Source: Ascoidea rubescens DSM 1968 (lineage: Eukaryota; Ascomycota; Saccharomycetes; Ascoideales; Ascoideaceae). From it: a stretch of DNA of 64,000 nucleotides. The notes under the pieces are model-generated. The model saw only the letters and a list, made by a program, of their open reading frames with translations, did not search any database and was not told where the DNA came from. The DNA is taken from contig NW_017962915.1 of NCBI RefSeq assembly GCF_001661345.1, positions 561,657-625,656 of the forward strand, read 5' to 3'. The position numbers were made by a program, and so were the translations under genes. Below are positions 1 to 11,091 of the stretch, piece by piece; position 1 is the first letter of the stretch, and each line of letters starts with the position of its first letter.

Positions 1-191
1 GTATCCTATATAGTAAATTAAAGGGAAATTTTGGTTGTTTGATTAGACTTGAAAGTGAAAATATTAGTGCATATGACACAGGATATGATATTGATGGAAG
101 TAAATTCAAAATCACGATTAGAGTAACTAGCCCAGGCATTGCAAAAACAATCGGGGAGGTTCTTCAGAAATTACTTGAATTTGGTGCATAG
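1..191 (+). CDS. C-terminal end of an unrecognised protein (partial)
   Basis: A reading frame starting at base 3 is open from the window edge to a TAG at 189-191, giving 62 codons. The translated tail has mixed, non-repetitive composition with alternating hydrophobic residues (for example KGNFGCLIRLE near the start and GEVLQKLLEFGA at the very end), which looks like a folded C-terminal domain and not like random AT-rich sequence. I do not recognise the family. It ends 180 bases before the stop of the convergent YggS-like gene. The assignment as coding rests on the open frame and composition only. Confidence 0.5.
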   Translation, partial: ILYSKLKGNFGCLIRLESENISAYDTGYDIDGSKFKITIRVTSPGIAKTIGEVLQKLLEFGA

Positions 192-371
192 TATTAGTGA
201 CATTTTATATTTATTATACGTTTTGATTTACTAATTATATAAAATTTTATTCAATTTACATGCAAATTTCCAAAAGAGATTTTTAGTTATATGTATTCTT
301 ATGTTTTTAGTTTATGTTTTATTTTATTGTTTCACCTAATGGTTATGATTAAAAGTTGTGTTCGTTCCAAA

Positions 372-1223
372 TTAATTTTTTTTTGGACGTTGGCCAAATA
401 TATTGCTTCCAACTCTAATATAATTCGAGCCCTGTTTAATGGCTTGGTGGAAATCATTACTCATACCCATATTTAATTGCAACTTGAAGTCCAAACCTAA
501 AGCCTTTTCGACTGAGTGTTTAACATCTGACAAATTTTGGAAATCCTGATTGATTTCATTATCGTTACTAGAAGTCGAATTTAAAAAAGAGCCAATTGTC
601 ATTAGACCTTTAAGTTGCAATTTTGGACACTCATTCTGAATAAATTTAGACAATTCCAAAACTGTTTCTAAATCATTAAATACAATTCCTGATTTTTGAC
701 TTTCTGAAGATGTGTTGATCTGAATAAACACATTAATAGTAGAGGAATCGGGAATATTTGCTCTGGTGTCATTCAATTTCTTAGCTTTCTTGATAGTGTC
801 AATAGTTTCAACTGAGTACAAATTAGGAATCCTGGTGGATAAATCTTTGCACTTATTTGTTTGCAATGAACCAATAAAGTGCCAGTTGATATCTTTGGGC
901 AATAATTTGGCCTTTTCAATTAGCTCTTGCACATAATTTTCGCCAAAATGACAAACGTTGTTGTACTTGTAGAGAGAATAAATGTCGCTGGCAGGCTTTA
1001 ACTTGGAAACACAAACCAAGTGGACATCGTTGGAATCAATGTTACTTGCTGAGGTGACTTGAGTCATCTCCTTGAGAATTTGGGTGTAGTTCTCTCCGAG
1101 CTCAACCTGTCTGTCTGGGGTTGGTTCAGGATAGTCAGCAGCAGAAGAGGACATCTTTTGGACAGTGTAGCAGCGAGCTAGAACAATTCTTGGAGCAGCA
1201 GGACAGATCAAACAACGAAGCAT
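372..1223 (-). CDS. YggS/PROSC family pyridoxal-5'-phosphate homeostasis protein
   Basis: Orthologue of S. cerevisiae YBL036C and bacterial YggS, a PLP-binding protein with an alanine-racemase-like N-domain barrel that buffers free vitamin B6 cofactor and has no settled enzyme activity. Visible signatures are VSKLKP, whose second lysine is the usual PLP Schiff-base lysine, then HFGENYVQEL, WHFIGSLQTNK, GLMTIG, and the C-terminal block LNMGMSNDF...AIKQGSNYIRVGSNIFG. The 283-residue frame starts at ATG 1221-1223. A second in-frame ATG at 1152-1154 (Met24) gives 260 residues, closer to family length. The first 23 residues have three arginines, no acidic residue and hydrophobic stretches, like a mitochondrial presequence. 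The gene is divergent from VPS45. Confidence 0.92.
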   Translation of the reverse strand: MLRCLICPAAPRIVLARCYTVQKMSSSAADYPEPTPDRQVELGENYTQILKEMTQVTSASNIDSNDVHLVCVSKLKPASDIYSLYKYNNVCHFGENYVQELIEKAKLLPKDINWHFIGSLQTNKCKDLSTRIPNLYSVETIDTIKKAKKLNDTRANIPDSSTINVFIQINTSSESQKSGIVFNDLETVLELSKFIQNECPKLQLKGLMTIGSFLNSTSSNDNEINQDFQNLSDVKHSVEKALGLDFKLQLNMGMSNDFHQAIKQGSNYIRVGSNIFGQRPKKN

Positions 1224-1393
1224 CCAGTAAACACACCTCTTCTTCCCTCCTCTTCCAAAACAGCCCTTTTCTAGGTGAAGAACTGCATCCCAAACAGGAA
1301 ATACCCGACACAGGCATCTCTGTTCTTTGCTGTTCAGAGCTCAGTGGATAAAGAGCCTTATTTGTGAGAAGAAGAGATTCGTGTGCTGGAACA

Positions 1394-3478
1394 ATGGATT
1401 TATACACAATTGGCCATTTCTACGTTGACAAGCTAGTTGAGGATATCAACAATAGCACTGCAAATGTACACTCGTCGTTGAGTGCGTCGAATATCAATGT
1501 CTTGCTCCTAGACAACTTCACAAAATCAGTTATTTCTATGGTTGCAACTCAGTCTGATCTATTGGATAAAAACATTTTTTTGATTGATGTTTTGGAAAAC
1601 AAAAGCAGAGACAACTTGAATCATTTGAACTGTTTAATTTTCTTAAATTTGAACAATGCCCAAACTTTGTCCAGCTTGATTGACGAAATTGTTAAACCAA
1701 ACTACTCCAACTATAAAATCTATAACACAAATCTAATTCCTAAATCAGTCTTAGAGAAGCTTGCCAAATCTGATAAATTGTCGTTAATTTCAAAGATCTA
1801 CGAGATTTTTTGGGACTATTTGATCATCAATAAAAATCTATTTTTAAGTAATCAAATCAACAACATCAGCAATCATAATTACAACATTTTCAAAAGCTCC
1901 TCAAAACTATCGTTAAACGACACCTTTTTAAATAACAATATCTTGAAAGATATCTCAAATTCAGTGTTATCAATACTATTATCTTTCAAAATTAAACCGG
2001 TCATCAAATTCGAATCAAATTCAAAAGTATCTTCAACTCTAGCTAATCATATCTTTTATCAAATCAACTCTTTAAATTCCAACTACTATTCTCTATTTAA
2101 TGATAACAATTTAAAACAACAATCAAATAACAATATTACCAAAAAACCCTTATTGTTGATCTTAGACAGACGAAATGATCCAATATCCTCTTTAGTGTTA
2201 CCTTGGACTTATCAGTCGATGATAATGGAATTGGTTGGCATCCATAATAATATAGTTAATTTGAGTTCCATATCCAGTTCTAAAAGCAACGAAATAAATC
2301 AATTTACTCTTAATGTAGAGTCTGATAATTTTTTCAAAGATTCAGTTTATCTTAATTTTGCTGATTTATCAGATAAAATCAGAGATTACGTTAACCTATA
2401 CAAGCAAAAATCTCAACAAAATGACATCAACAAAAATTTTAATAATTCGAAAAACTCTGGAAATATGAACATCGATTCAATAACAAGTATCAAGAAATTC
2501 CTAGAAAATTTCCCAGAATTTAAAAAATTATCTTCAAATGTCAACAAACATATCTCAATAACTTCGGAATTGGACAAGAAAATTAATAACCAAAGATTAT
2601 GGGATATCTCAGAATTAGAACAAATCTTGTCAGTGAATGAAAATGATTATAGTCTACATAAACATGACTTGAGTGATTTAAAACACCTATTATTGAATCT
2701 AGATCCAAGCAATAACAATGGTCAACTGCAACAAATTTCAAATAAAAAACCAATTTCAGACGATGCCAAAATTAGATTGGTCTGTTTATATGCTTTAAAA
2801 TATGAGCTATATCCTCAAAATCAAACAAAATCTTTGATTAAGATTTTGAAAAGCCAAAATATTCCCTCCTCAAAAATCGATATAATTAAAAACCTATTAA
2901 CATATTCTTCCTCGAGAAAAAGATTGAATGAGTTTAATGCTTCTCCTTTTACTACAATAAAATCAAACTCAACAAATCTATTTAAAAGTTTGTCCCTAAT
3001 AAATAAAGGTGATAACGATACTGAGAATACTTCCGCGTTTATGCAACATATTCCAAGATTACAAAATGTATTATTAAACGCAATTGATAATAAACTATCT
3101 ACAAAAAACTATCAAACTCTCGACCCTTACAATTCCTCAAATAACATATCTGAATCAATTTCTTCTTTTTCCAGCAACAATCCAACCATCAAATATACTC
3201 GAATAATTGTATATATGCTTGGTGGAGTGACTTACGAAGAAGCAAGAATTGTAAACCAACTCAATGAAAAAAATAGTAACAAGGGCATCAGTATTATTTT
3301 AGGAAGTGATAAGATTTTGAACACTAAAAAGTTTTTGAGTGACCTCGAACAAATGAGCGAAAGCGTCCCTGATGATCAAATAACTGAAAGCAATTTACAA
3401 GGCGCTGAATCAAGAGCAGCAAACAGGCGATTGCAGTTGGGATTAAACAGTAATACAAATCTTGACAGCATACTTTAA
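1394..3478 (+). CDS. VPS45: Vps45, Sec1/Munc18 (SM) protein
   Basis: SM protein that binds the Tlg2-type syntaxin and controls SNARE assembly for traffic into the trans-Golgi and endosome. I start it at ATG 1394 because MDLYTIGHFYVDKLVEDI aligns with the Vps45 N-terminus; the frame is open upstream only through a GTG. The 694-residue product shows SM-family blocks throughout: a VLLLDN strand near residue 38, LLLILDRRNDPISSLVLPWTYQSM near 254 (the family DRxxDxxxPLLHxWTYQ-type motif), YLNFADLSDKI, ENFPEFKKLSSNVNKH, MQHIPRL near 549 and MLGGVTYEEAR near 607. It is longer than the yeast protein (577 residues) because of Asn/Ser-rich insertions. A 170-base divergent promoter is shared with the YggS-like gene. 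Confidence 0.95.
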   Translation: MDLYTIGHFYVDKLVEDINNSTANVHSSLSASNINVLLLDNFTKSVISMVATQSDLLDKNIFLIDVLENKSRDNLNHLNCLIFLNLNNAQTLSSLIDEIVKPNYSNYKIYNTNLIPKSVLEKLAKSDKLSLISKIYEIFWDYLIINKNLFLSNQINNISNHNYNIFKSSSKLSLNDTFLNNNILKDISNSVLSILLSFKIKPVIKFESNSKVSSTLANHIFYQINSLNSNYYSLFNDNNLKQQSNNNITKKPLLLILDRRNDPISSLVLPWTYQSMIMELVGIHNNIVNLSSISSSKSNEINQFTLNVESDNFFKDSVYLNFADLSDKIRDYVNLYKQKSQQNDINKNFNNSKNSGNMNIDSITSIKKFLENFPEFKKLSSNVNKHISITSELDKKINNQRLWDISELEQILSVNENDYSLHKHDLSDLKHLLLNLDPSNNNGQLQQISNKKPISDDAKIRLVCLYALKYELYPQNQTKSLIKILKSQNIPSSKIDIIKNLLTYSSSRKRLNEFNASPFTTIKSNSTNLFKSLSLINKGDNDTENTSAFMQHIPRLQNVLLNAIDNKLSTKNYQTLDPYNSSNNISESISSFSSNNPTIKYTRIIVYMLGGVTYEEARIVNQLNEKNSNKGISIILGSDKILNTKKFLSDLEQMSESVPDDQITESNLQGAESRAANRRLQLGLNSNTNLDSIL

Positions 3479-3802
3479 TAATATCACCATTTAATTTGGT
3501 GGTATGTACTTTTTTTTAAATTCTGGTTTTTTATTTTATTTTATTTTTTGTATTATTCTACTTGTTATTTTAGTTTTTTTTTTTTTTCAGTTATAAAGCT
3601 TTATTAAAAATAAATCCATTGTCTTTTTGCTTGAATTTTCAAGCAATTGCAATTATACAATAACTACTAAAATCAGAACAGAATTATATTATTTGAAAAT
3701 CATTAAAATTGAAAATGAATAAAAATATTCTGAAGAAAAAGTTAGTTAAAAATTATTTTTTTGTTTTCACAAAAACTGAAATGCAGAATTTTCGCTTTAA
3801 AA
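3479..3802. other. Intergenic, convergent 3' ends of VPS45 and VPS16
   Basis: AT-rich sequence with T-runs following VPS45 and A-rich sequence facing VPS16, as expected for two facing 3' untranslated regions. I see no gene here. Confidence 0.7.
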
Positions 3803-6800
3803 TTATCTTTTTATTTTATTAATATATTGCTGAATGATATCAATAATTGCTGTGTTACTTGAACTTGTCCCATTTTCATTATAAAGTTGTAGTATTTCCT
3901 TTAGTCTGTTTAAATCTTTGTTTTTCACTGCTTCCTCACAGTAATTTCTAAAGTCGCCACATTTTAAATAATAATCTAATTTTTCTTGGTATGGAATATC
4001 ATTCGATTTTTTGACAAATAATGCAGCAAACTTCTTATTTCCATATTTTAAACATTCGTTGACAATTGGTTTGTAACCAATAACTATCTTTCCTGAAGCT
4101 GATGAATTATTATTGACAAATGTTAATAAATCATTGAACTTTCTTTGTTTTGTTAATGTTTTCAATACCAACCATTGATATCTTAGTTCAGTTATTTTGA
4201 ATTCTTTCAAGATTTTAAAAGTTTTATTATTAATTGAGCTAGAAGCATTTGATTGAAATTTATTGATTTTAATTAATTCCTCGATTGTTTGAATAACTGA
4301 TAAATGATGAATTTTAAAATTAGGATGAATAGGCAACAAATCTTTCGTTAAATTTTCTTGAACTTGTATTAATTTTAATTCGCTTTGCAAATATTTCAAA
4401 TCATCGATATAATTTCTGTTGTTACTATTTTTAAATTCATTATATGATTTGATGGCTTTATTAATTGATGATTTTTGTTGTTCAAATTTTTCTAGTTCAC
4501 GATTTATAAGTTCATTATTAGCATTGGTAATGTTTGTTATAGTATTATTTAAATTATTTGTGTCCATTGCTGTACCGTTGTTAATACTAATTTCGCCGTT
4601 AATGCTAGTTGTTTTATTGCTTGTGTTACTCGATACAGTTGTTATGACACTTCCATAAGTTTTAGCATTATTCAAATTATTATGTAAAAGGTCTCGATCA
4701 ATGTTTTCATTTTTCAAGCTTTCAATTATCTGAAAGTTTGCAATATTAATTCTATTATCAAAACTATAGTAATACTTTTTCAATAGTATTATTGAATCTT
4801 CTGGATTTAAATTTGCAAAATTTTTCTCTTTTAATAGCTTTTCAAGGTAATTCATTGCAATTTTTTTATTATTTATAATATTAAAAAACTCACCAATTCC
4901 ACCTGAATTCGAGTTTAAATTTGAACTTTCATAATTTACGTTTGAAGGATTTTTCAATATTAGATACTTGTAATATAAAATTAACAAAACATACAAGATT
5001 AGTTCATAATTTAAACTTTCTTGAGCTTTTACCAAAGCTAGTTCGTCTTCTTCCATATTTAGTAATAAAGGAATCTTTTTACCTGATACTGGTTCGTAAT
5101 TTAACAACATGATTGATAAATTTAATCTACCTTCTTGGTAGGCAATTTGAGAAATTTTTTCAAAAGAGATGTTTTTAATGACGGATAATTTGTTTAAAAT
5201 TATTTTCAATAGAGATTTGTCGTCAACATTTGGAGAGTATTTGATTTTTAAACAAGCCCAATTAATATAAATTAAATCATTGGGCAAATTTAATTTTTCT
5301 GATATTTTCAAAGCTAAGAAAAATTGGTTTCTTTTGATTAATAAATTGTTAATTAAATTATCTTGAAAATTTAAACCGTTGCTTAAAATTAAATTAAACT
5401 GGTTAAAAGTTAAAAACATCCCAATGTTATGAGATCTAATTTGGTTTAAAATTTTCAATAATAATATTGATTCAATTAGAAAATCTGAGTTGTAAAATTC
5501 TAAAAAGGATTTTCCAAACGAAGCAGCTTTTAATAATTTTTTTTGCCAATACACATCGAATTCTTCGGTTGAACCTTTAATACAGCAGTTGATTGCATCA
5601 ACTAGGCCATCTTTAATTATAGACAAGTTTTCCAAAGAAGTTGAGTTAAAAGAGGAGGAAGAGTTGGAAGAAATGGATGTTGTATCAATACTATCCAATA
5701 GGATTGAACTTGGAGAAGTTGAGCCAATTTTAAAAATGTTTACTGTTAAATCGGGAACTCTTGATAAGAATTCTAACTTTGAATTTGACAATATTCTTAT
5801 TCCGTCGATTTCTGTATTTAGGAAAACTGGAGAATCGTAGTAAAAATTGATATAGGATGAAGAAGGGCCAATTAATTTGATCTCGTCATTAAATGATAAT
5901 ACTACAGCATCGTTTCCACACCATTGCAACTGTAAGGGTTTGTCATTATTGCTATCGGTATCGTTGCCATTGTCGTTATTCATGGCAGAAATATTGATTG
6001 TGTTGGTGATATTGTTATTATTATTATTTAATTCAAACTCTGATAATTTTCTTTGAAAATCTGAGGATATTATGTATACTTTGTTTGAGAGAGAAGAATA
6101 TAGGGATAGAAATTCGGCATTAGGGGATATTGCAATAAAATCAAATGGACCTTCATTGAGAAATTTATTATTGATTGACTGATCGTCGATGGTATAAATA
6201 GTGTCATCTCTTGAGATTAAGATTTCTATATTCTTTGTTAAAGAAAAAGAAGGGGAGATGATATTCCAGGCGTGGATATTGAAATAAGAGGTATCGTTAA
6301 AGAATTGAGAAGAAGAGTCGTTTAATAAAGATTTTGCTGTTGTTGTAGTGGTGATTAAAGACTGGTTATCAATATTAGCAGCATTAATAGCACTAACTTT
6401 ATTGTTTGCAGTATTGGCATTTGGATTAGAAATATTATTATTATTGCTGTTTTTGTCATTGAAAGAAGCTAGTAATCTGGGATATGGATTATTATAGTCG
6501 TTGACATGGATGAAGTTATTATTGTTTAGCCTTGCAACAAAACCGGTTGAGTAGTACTTTATATCATTTATGCCAATTTTGTCCGAATTAAAACCTAGAC
6601 TAAATTCATTAAAATTGCCATTAAAGTCATAATAGTTTCTAAAAATTCCGTTTTCTAGTATTATTATTAAGTCCTCATTGATTGAAAAAAAGAAGTCTAC
6701 AATTTTCCCATTAGCTACCTCGTTCCAATTGATGTTGAATAGTTTTGAACCAGATCCACTGAATATTTGTATCACATTCGAGCCACTGCTGGTGTTACTG

Positions 6801-7203
6801 GCATGAAGATCGGAGTTAAAATAACTGGTGCCAGAGATATTGTTGCTTTGAGTGTTGTCTTGGTTGAAATTGGTGAGAGTGGAAGTGATAGCATTGAGAC
6901 TTGATCTGTTGAGCTGGTTGAGCTGATTAAGCTGGTTGATGGTGTTGTTGTGATTTTGAGTGGAAACAGTGGGCTGGCTCTTGGGATACAAGGCAATTGC
7001 AGTGGAAAAGGGAGCCACTGCCACAATGTAGTTAGATATGTTGATGTTGTTCCAGGAGAGCGAGTAGCATTCTCGGACTCTGTAGAAGACGTCCTTGAGT
7101 CTTTCCCAGCCTAGACAGCAGAAGAAACGTTAGTAAAAAGCACAAACATAAACAGGGGTCTTCAGATACACGAGCACATACCTAAACTTGGATTCGAAGC
7201 CAT
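3803..7203 (-). CDS. VPS16: Vps16, HOPS/CORVET core subunit (two exons)
   Basis: Core subunit of the HOPS and CORVET tethering complexes on vacuole and endosome, with an N-terminal beta-propeller and C-terminal alpha-solenoid that binds Vps33. The long frame alone begins without an ATG. A 22-nt first exon (7182-7203, M-A-S-N-P-S-L-G) splices over a 71-nt intron (7111-7181) to exon 2 (3803-7110), restoring the family start GWERLKDVFYR. This gives 1109 residues against 798 in S. cerevisiae. Family blocks include WCGNDAVVLSFNDEIKL near residue 405, EIDGIRILSNSKLEFLSRVP, ASFGKSFLEF and the C-terminal YQEKLDYYLKCGDFRNY. Extra length is Asn-rich loops. The tRNA-Pro gene lies 180 bases upstream on the same strand. 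Confidence 0.95.
7111..7181 (-). other. VPS16: VPS16 intron
   Basis: On the minus strand the donor is GTATGT (7181-7176), the branch point TACTAAC (7135-7129) and the acceptor TCTAG ending at 7111. Length is 71 nt. Splicing joins TTA G to GC TGG and restores the conserved WERLKDVFY start. Confidence 0.93.
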
Positions 7204-7376
7204 GGGCAGCAGTCAATGGGACAATGGACACTTTTGTAGCTCGTCTTCTGGTGCTGTGGCCCCATCGCGATTATATCTGCTTCCGCTTTGAGCCAATAGG
7301 AGCAGACACGTGCATATATAACCACTGGTGTGGTACATGCAGTAACATGCACTGTATTGCGCTGCATGCAGATGCA

Positions 7377-7381
7377 AAAAA
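7377..7381 (-). terminator. RNA polymerase III terminator of tRNA-Pro
   Basis: A T5 run on the minus strand two bases after the tRNA 3' end, a typical Pol III stop. Confidence 0.7.
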
Positions 7382-7383
7382 GC

Positions 7384-7455
7384 GGGCCGAGCTGGGAATT
7401 GAACCCAGGGCCTCTCGCACCCAAAGCGAGAATCATACCACTAGACCACACGGCC
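7384..7455 (-). tRNA. tRNA-Pro, anticodon UGG
   Basis: 72-nt cloverleaf with no intron. The 5' part reads GGCCGTGTGGTCTAGTGGTA, giving acceptor and D arm with box A. The anticodon arm is CTCGC TTTGGGT GCGAG with anticodon TGG, and the T arm is CTGGG TTCAATT CCCAG with box B. The acceptor is closed by CTCGGCC plus discriminator C. The U-U pair at acceptor position 6 is also found in the S. cerevisiae tRNA-Pro, which this sequence nearly matches. A T5 terminator follows. Confidence 0.95.
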
Positions 7456-7652
7456 GCAATCTCCATCAACGGAAGGGTCAAAAACAATACTTAATGCTAG
7501 TCACAGGGCTTTTGATGTTTTCATCCAGCTATTTTCTTATGCGACTTATTTCTCTGCTGGTACTGATATTGATATTGATACTGATACTGATATTAATATA
7601 TCTGCTGCCTTGCAGGTCATACACTATTGTTTCTTGTTCCGGCTGTCTAAGT

Positions 7653-10600
7653 ATGAGCTCCCAGTTTGCTTCTTGCTCTCCTGATCAATTGGTTGACCAC
7701 ATTTTGGAGGAGATTGTTTATAGTGGCTATTCAGGAATCACCATCGACCACCTTTGGGAGCTATCCTCCAACAAGCTCAACCGAAATCTATCGCCCTCTT
7801 TCAAGCAATTAATTTGGAAATGGCTCATTCAAGAAAACAATTTCGAGGTATTTCACACACTCACTAATAAAAACATACCCAAACATGATCTCAGTGTAAT
7901 AAATATATCTAATTTGAATGTTTTGTTTTCAAAATTCGACAAAGATACTTTATTACTAAAGACCAATCAAAACTTCCAGTTTAAAACTCTAACAAATCAG
8001 GACCAAAATCAGACCTCAATAGGTCTTAATGCTTTTATCATCCTATGTGCTATAGCCAAATCCAGGCATCATGGTTTATTAGTAACTGATATTCCCAAAG
8101 TTACTGGCCAGGATAACCGTTGCTTGACTTCAAGAATCAATTCTTTATTAGACCAAGATTTAATTGTTAAAATACCTGTTTTACATGCAAAGAGATCTAC
8201 TGGTTTATTGGTTTACAAAAAATTTATTGGTCTATATAAATACCATCAATCAATTATTAACAACAACATCACCAACCCCAATCAACTTGCTAATATCCAT
8301 GATCACAAGCCTTCAACTGATAGCACAAATCCTTTTCTAAACCCGGAAAGCGCAAGAAAATTAATCCTAAACTCTGTTAAAAACGCTCCAAATAAATTGA
8401 GAAATGTCAAGGATTTGAAATCTCAATTGGCTCAAAATAATATCAAATACGATAAAAAAATCTTTAAAAGTGTCATAAATTACTTGGCTAATCATGGTTA
8501 TATCAAAAAAGTTAAAGCCAAATTTTTCACCAACGGTAACCCCAATAATAACAATACTAACCATACTAACTCTAAAAATCCCACTCAAAATAATGTCAAC
8601 TCAAGGAGCTTGCCTTGCTTATTATTTGTTAAAGATTATTCCCCAGCTAACGATCATCATTACACATCTAGCGATGATCCTTTTGACGACGACGACGATT
8701 CTGACTTTGATGACGATGATGAAAATCAAACTATTATCAACCAAAATGATACCACAGCCATTTCAAACACTACTTTAAATACTACAACAGATATTGAAAA
8801 TGATAACGATAACGATAACGGTAACAATAATAATGACATTGATGTTACTAGCGAAATAAGTATCATTACCAAAACCATAAAATTCCCTCTAATTAATACA
8901 GTTTTTCCCGTTCAAAACCAACTATTTCAAATAATAGATTTATCTAAAAACATAGGCATTTCTACTCAACTAGTTCAAAAATTACTAGTTGGTCTAAATT
9001 ATGCAAGAATATTTAATAAATTACTAGAAATCTTCTCCGATTCTTTTCCTGATTACAATTCAAATACCCCTTTTACAATCAACGATTTCTTTAAACTTAC
9101 AAGAGGTTATGATTTTAACGGAAGAACAAAATTTTTCAGATACTTTACCAAAATTAACTACTCAATCTTAAACAATAATTTAAATCCTTTGAACTATAAC
9201 CAAATTAATAAATCAGCTTTAATCTCTCAAAAATCATCCTACATTTCTTCTTCGATTTACGATATTCACCAACTACAATCTCAAAATAACACATTACTAG
9301 CAAAAGGGGTAGACCTAGTAAATGACCAATTCAATAACGTTTATATTTCATGGTACGGAATGGATAAAAATTTGCTTTCAAACAGAAAACTTCATTTTAT
9401 GAAATTATTTTCTGATTCTCACAATACTGATACTATTAATACCAATAACGACAATAATATCAATAATAATATCAATAATCCCTTAATCAAAGATAAAATT
9501 TTAAAAACAAAATCCCTCAAAAGAGGTAGACCCAAGAAAATAACCCCATCTGATGATAGTCCCAAAATTAAAAGAAAAAGAGGTAGACCAAGAAAATCTG
9601 ACACCAATGCCAAAAAATCCAAGTCTGTTTTAAACAATAATCAAAATAAAAATATATCGGCAACTGGTATAGATGCTAGTTCTCAATTAAACGTGTCTTC
9701 AATTGATATTGATGACACAATGGAATCGGTCTTACAAAACTCAATCAACGACAATATTCATAATGCTAATTTAGATAATATCACTCAGAATTATATACCC
9801 AATCAAATTCAAATTTATGACCAAAACCAAAATCAAAATTCCGTTGTAAATCTATTAATATCTCAAGATAATTCAATCCAAGATTTAAATAAAATTCATA
9901 ATAACGAAAATAAAGATAACAACGATAACGAGATTGATATTCACGTCCAGGAAAATCAAATTGATGAAATGATCGATCCAGAAATTAATACATTAGCTCC
10001 TCAACAAATTAAACCTAGAGATATTTCAGCAGATAATAACGTTGATTACTTGGCTGTTGAAAGTTCCTCAAATCAAAACAATAACACTATTAATAATGAT
10101 AATCATAATATCAGTATTAGTAATAATAGTAATAATGAAATGTTGTATAATGATGTTGTTTCACTATATAATACTATATCCAATAATAATGAAAATCTTT
10201 CCTATGATATCTCTAAAAATGAAGTGATTTTAATTTCAAATGATTCTTCTGATAATTCACAAAATAGTGTTTCAATAGTCACAAATGGAATTTCAAAAGA
10301 GACAATCATCAATATTGATAGTTCAGTTAGTGATAATTTTCCTCCACCTAGAAGAAGAGTGAGAGCTGTTCGAACATCTTTTTTAGCGACCAAACGTAGA
10401 AATACTTTATTAAACTTGATTAAAAATAACAAGGGGATGATTATTGTTAATAAATCAGTTATTGATTATCTATCTGAGAGTATAAAGGGTAAAAGTGCGG
10501 TTGATAGAAGAACTCTTCACAGAGATATAAAATATTTAGAAGAAGAAGGAAAAATTGCAGTTGAGAATTTTAAAGTTATTACTCAATCTAATGAATCATT

Positions 10601-11028
10601 TGATAAAAAAATAATCATGTTTTCAGAACTAAGAAATGATGTATCAAGGATTAATCAAATGAAAGAATTAGCTCAAATTGAGTATGATGAACAAAAAATT
10701 ACCAAGAAATATCAGCTTAATACTGTTGATGCTAATGTTACTCTTTTCACCAAAGAAGGTGAAGATCAAGTGCGAATAAAGAAAGAGAAAGTCAAAAAAG
10801 TATTAAGTAAAGAAGAAAAGGAAAGGCTTTTCTTAGAAAGACTTGAAGCTAAAAGATTGGCTAAGTTAAAAAAAATCGAAGAAATGGAAATAAAGAAAAA
10901 TGAGTCAAGGAAAACACAGACAGGGAATAATGGTGAATTTAGAATTGGCAATTCTATAAATTTGAACAATAGGAATCTAGATAATAACAACAGTGATAAT
11001 GATGTTATTGTTATTGATGCTAGCATTG

Positions 11029-11091
<63 letters not shown>

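Noticed and set aside
7188-7652. Upstream extension of the TFC3 frame
   Set aside because: It has no plausible ATG start, runs antisense through VPS16 exon 1 and the tRNA-Pro gene, and codes Leu-Ile repeats. The family N-terminus fits ATG 7653.
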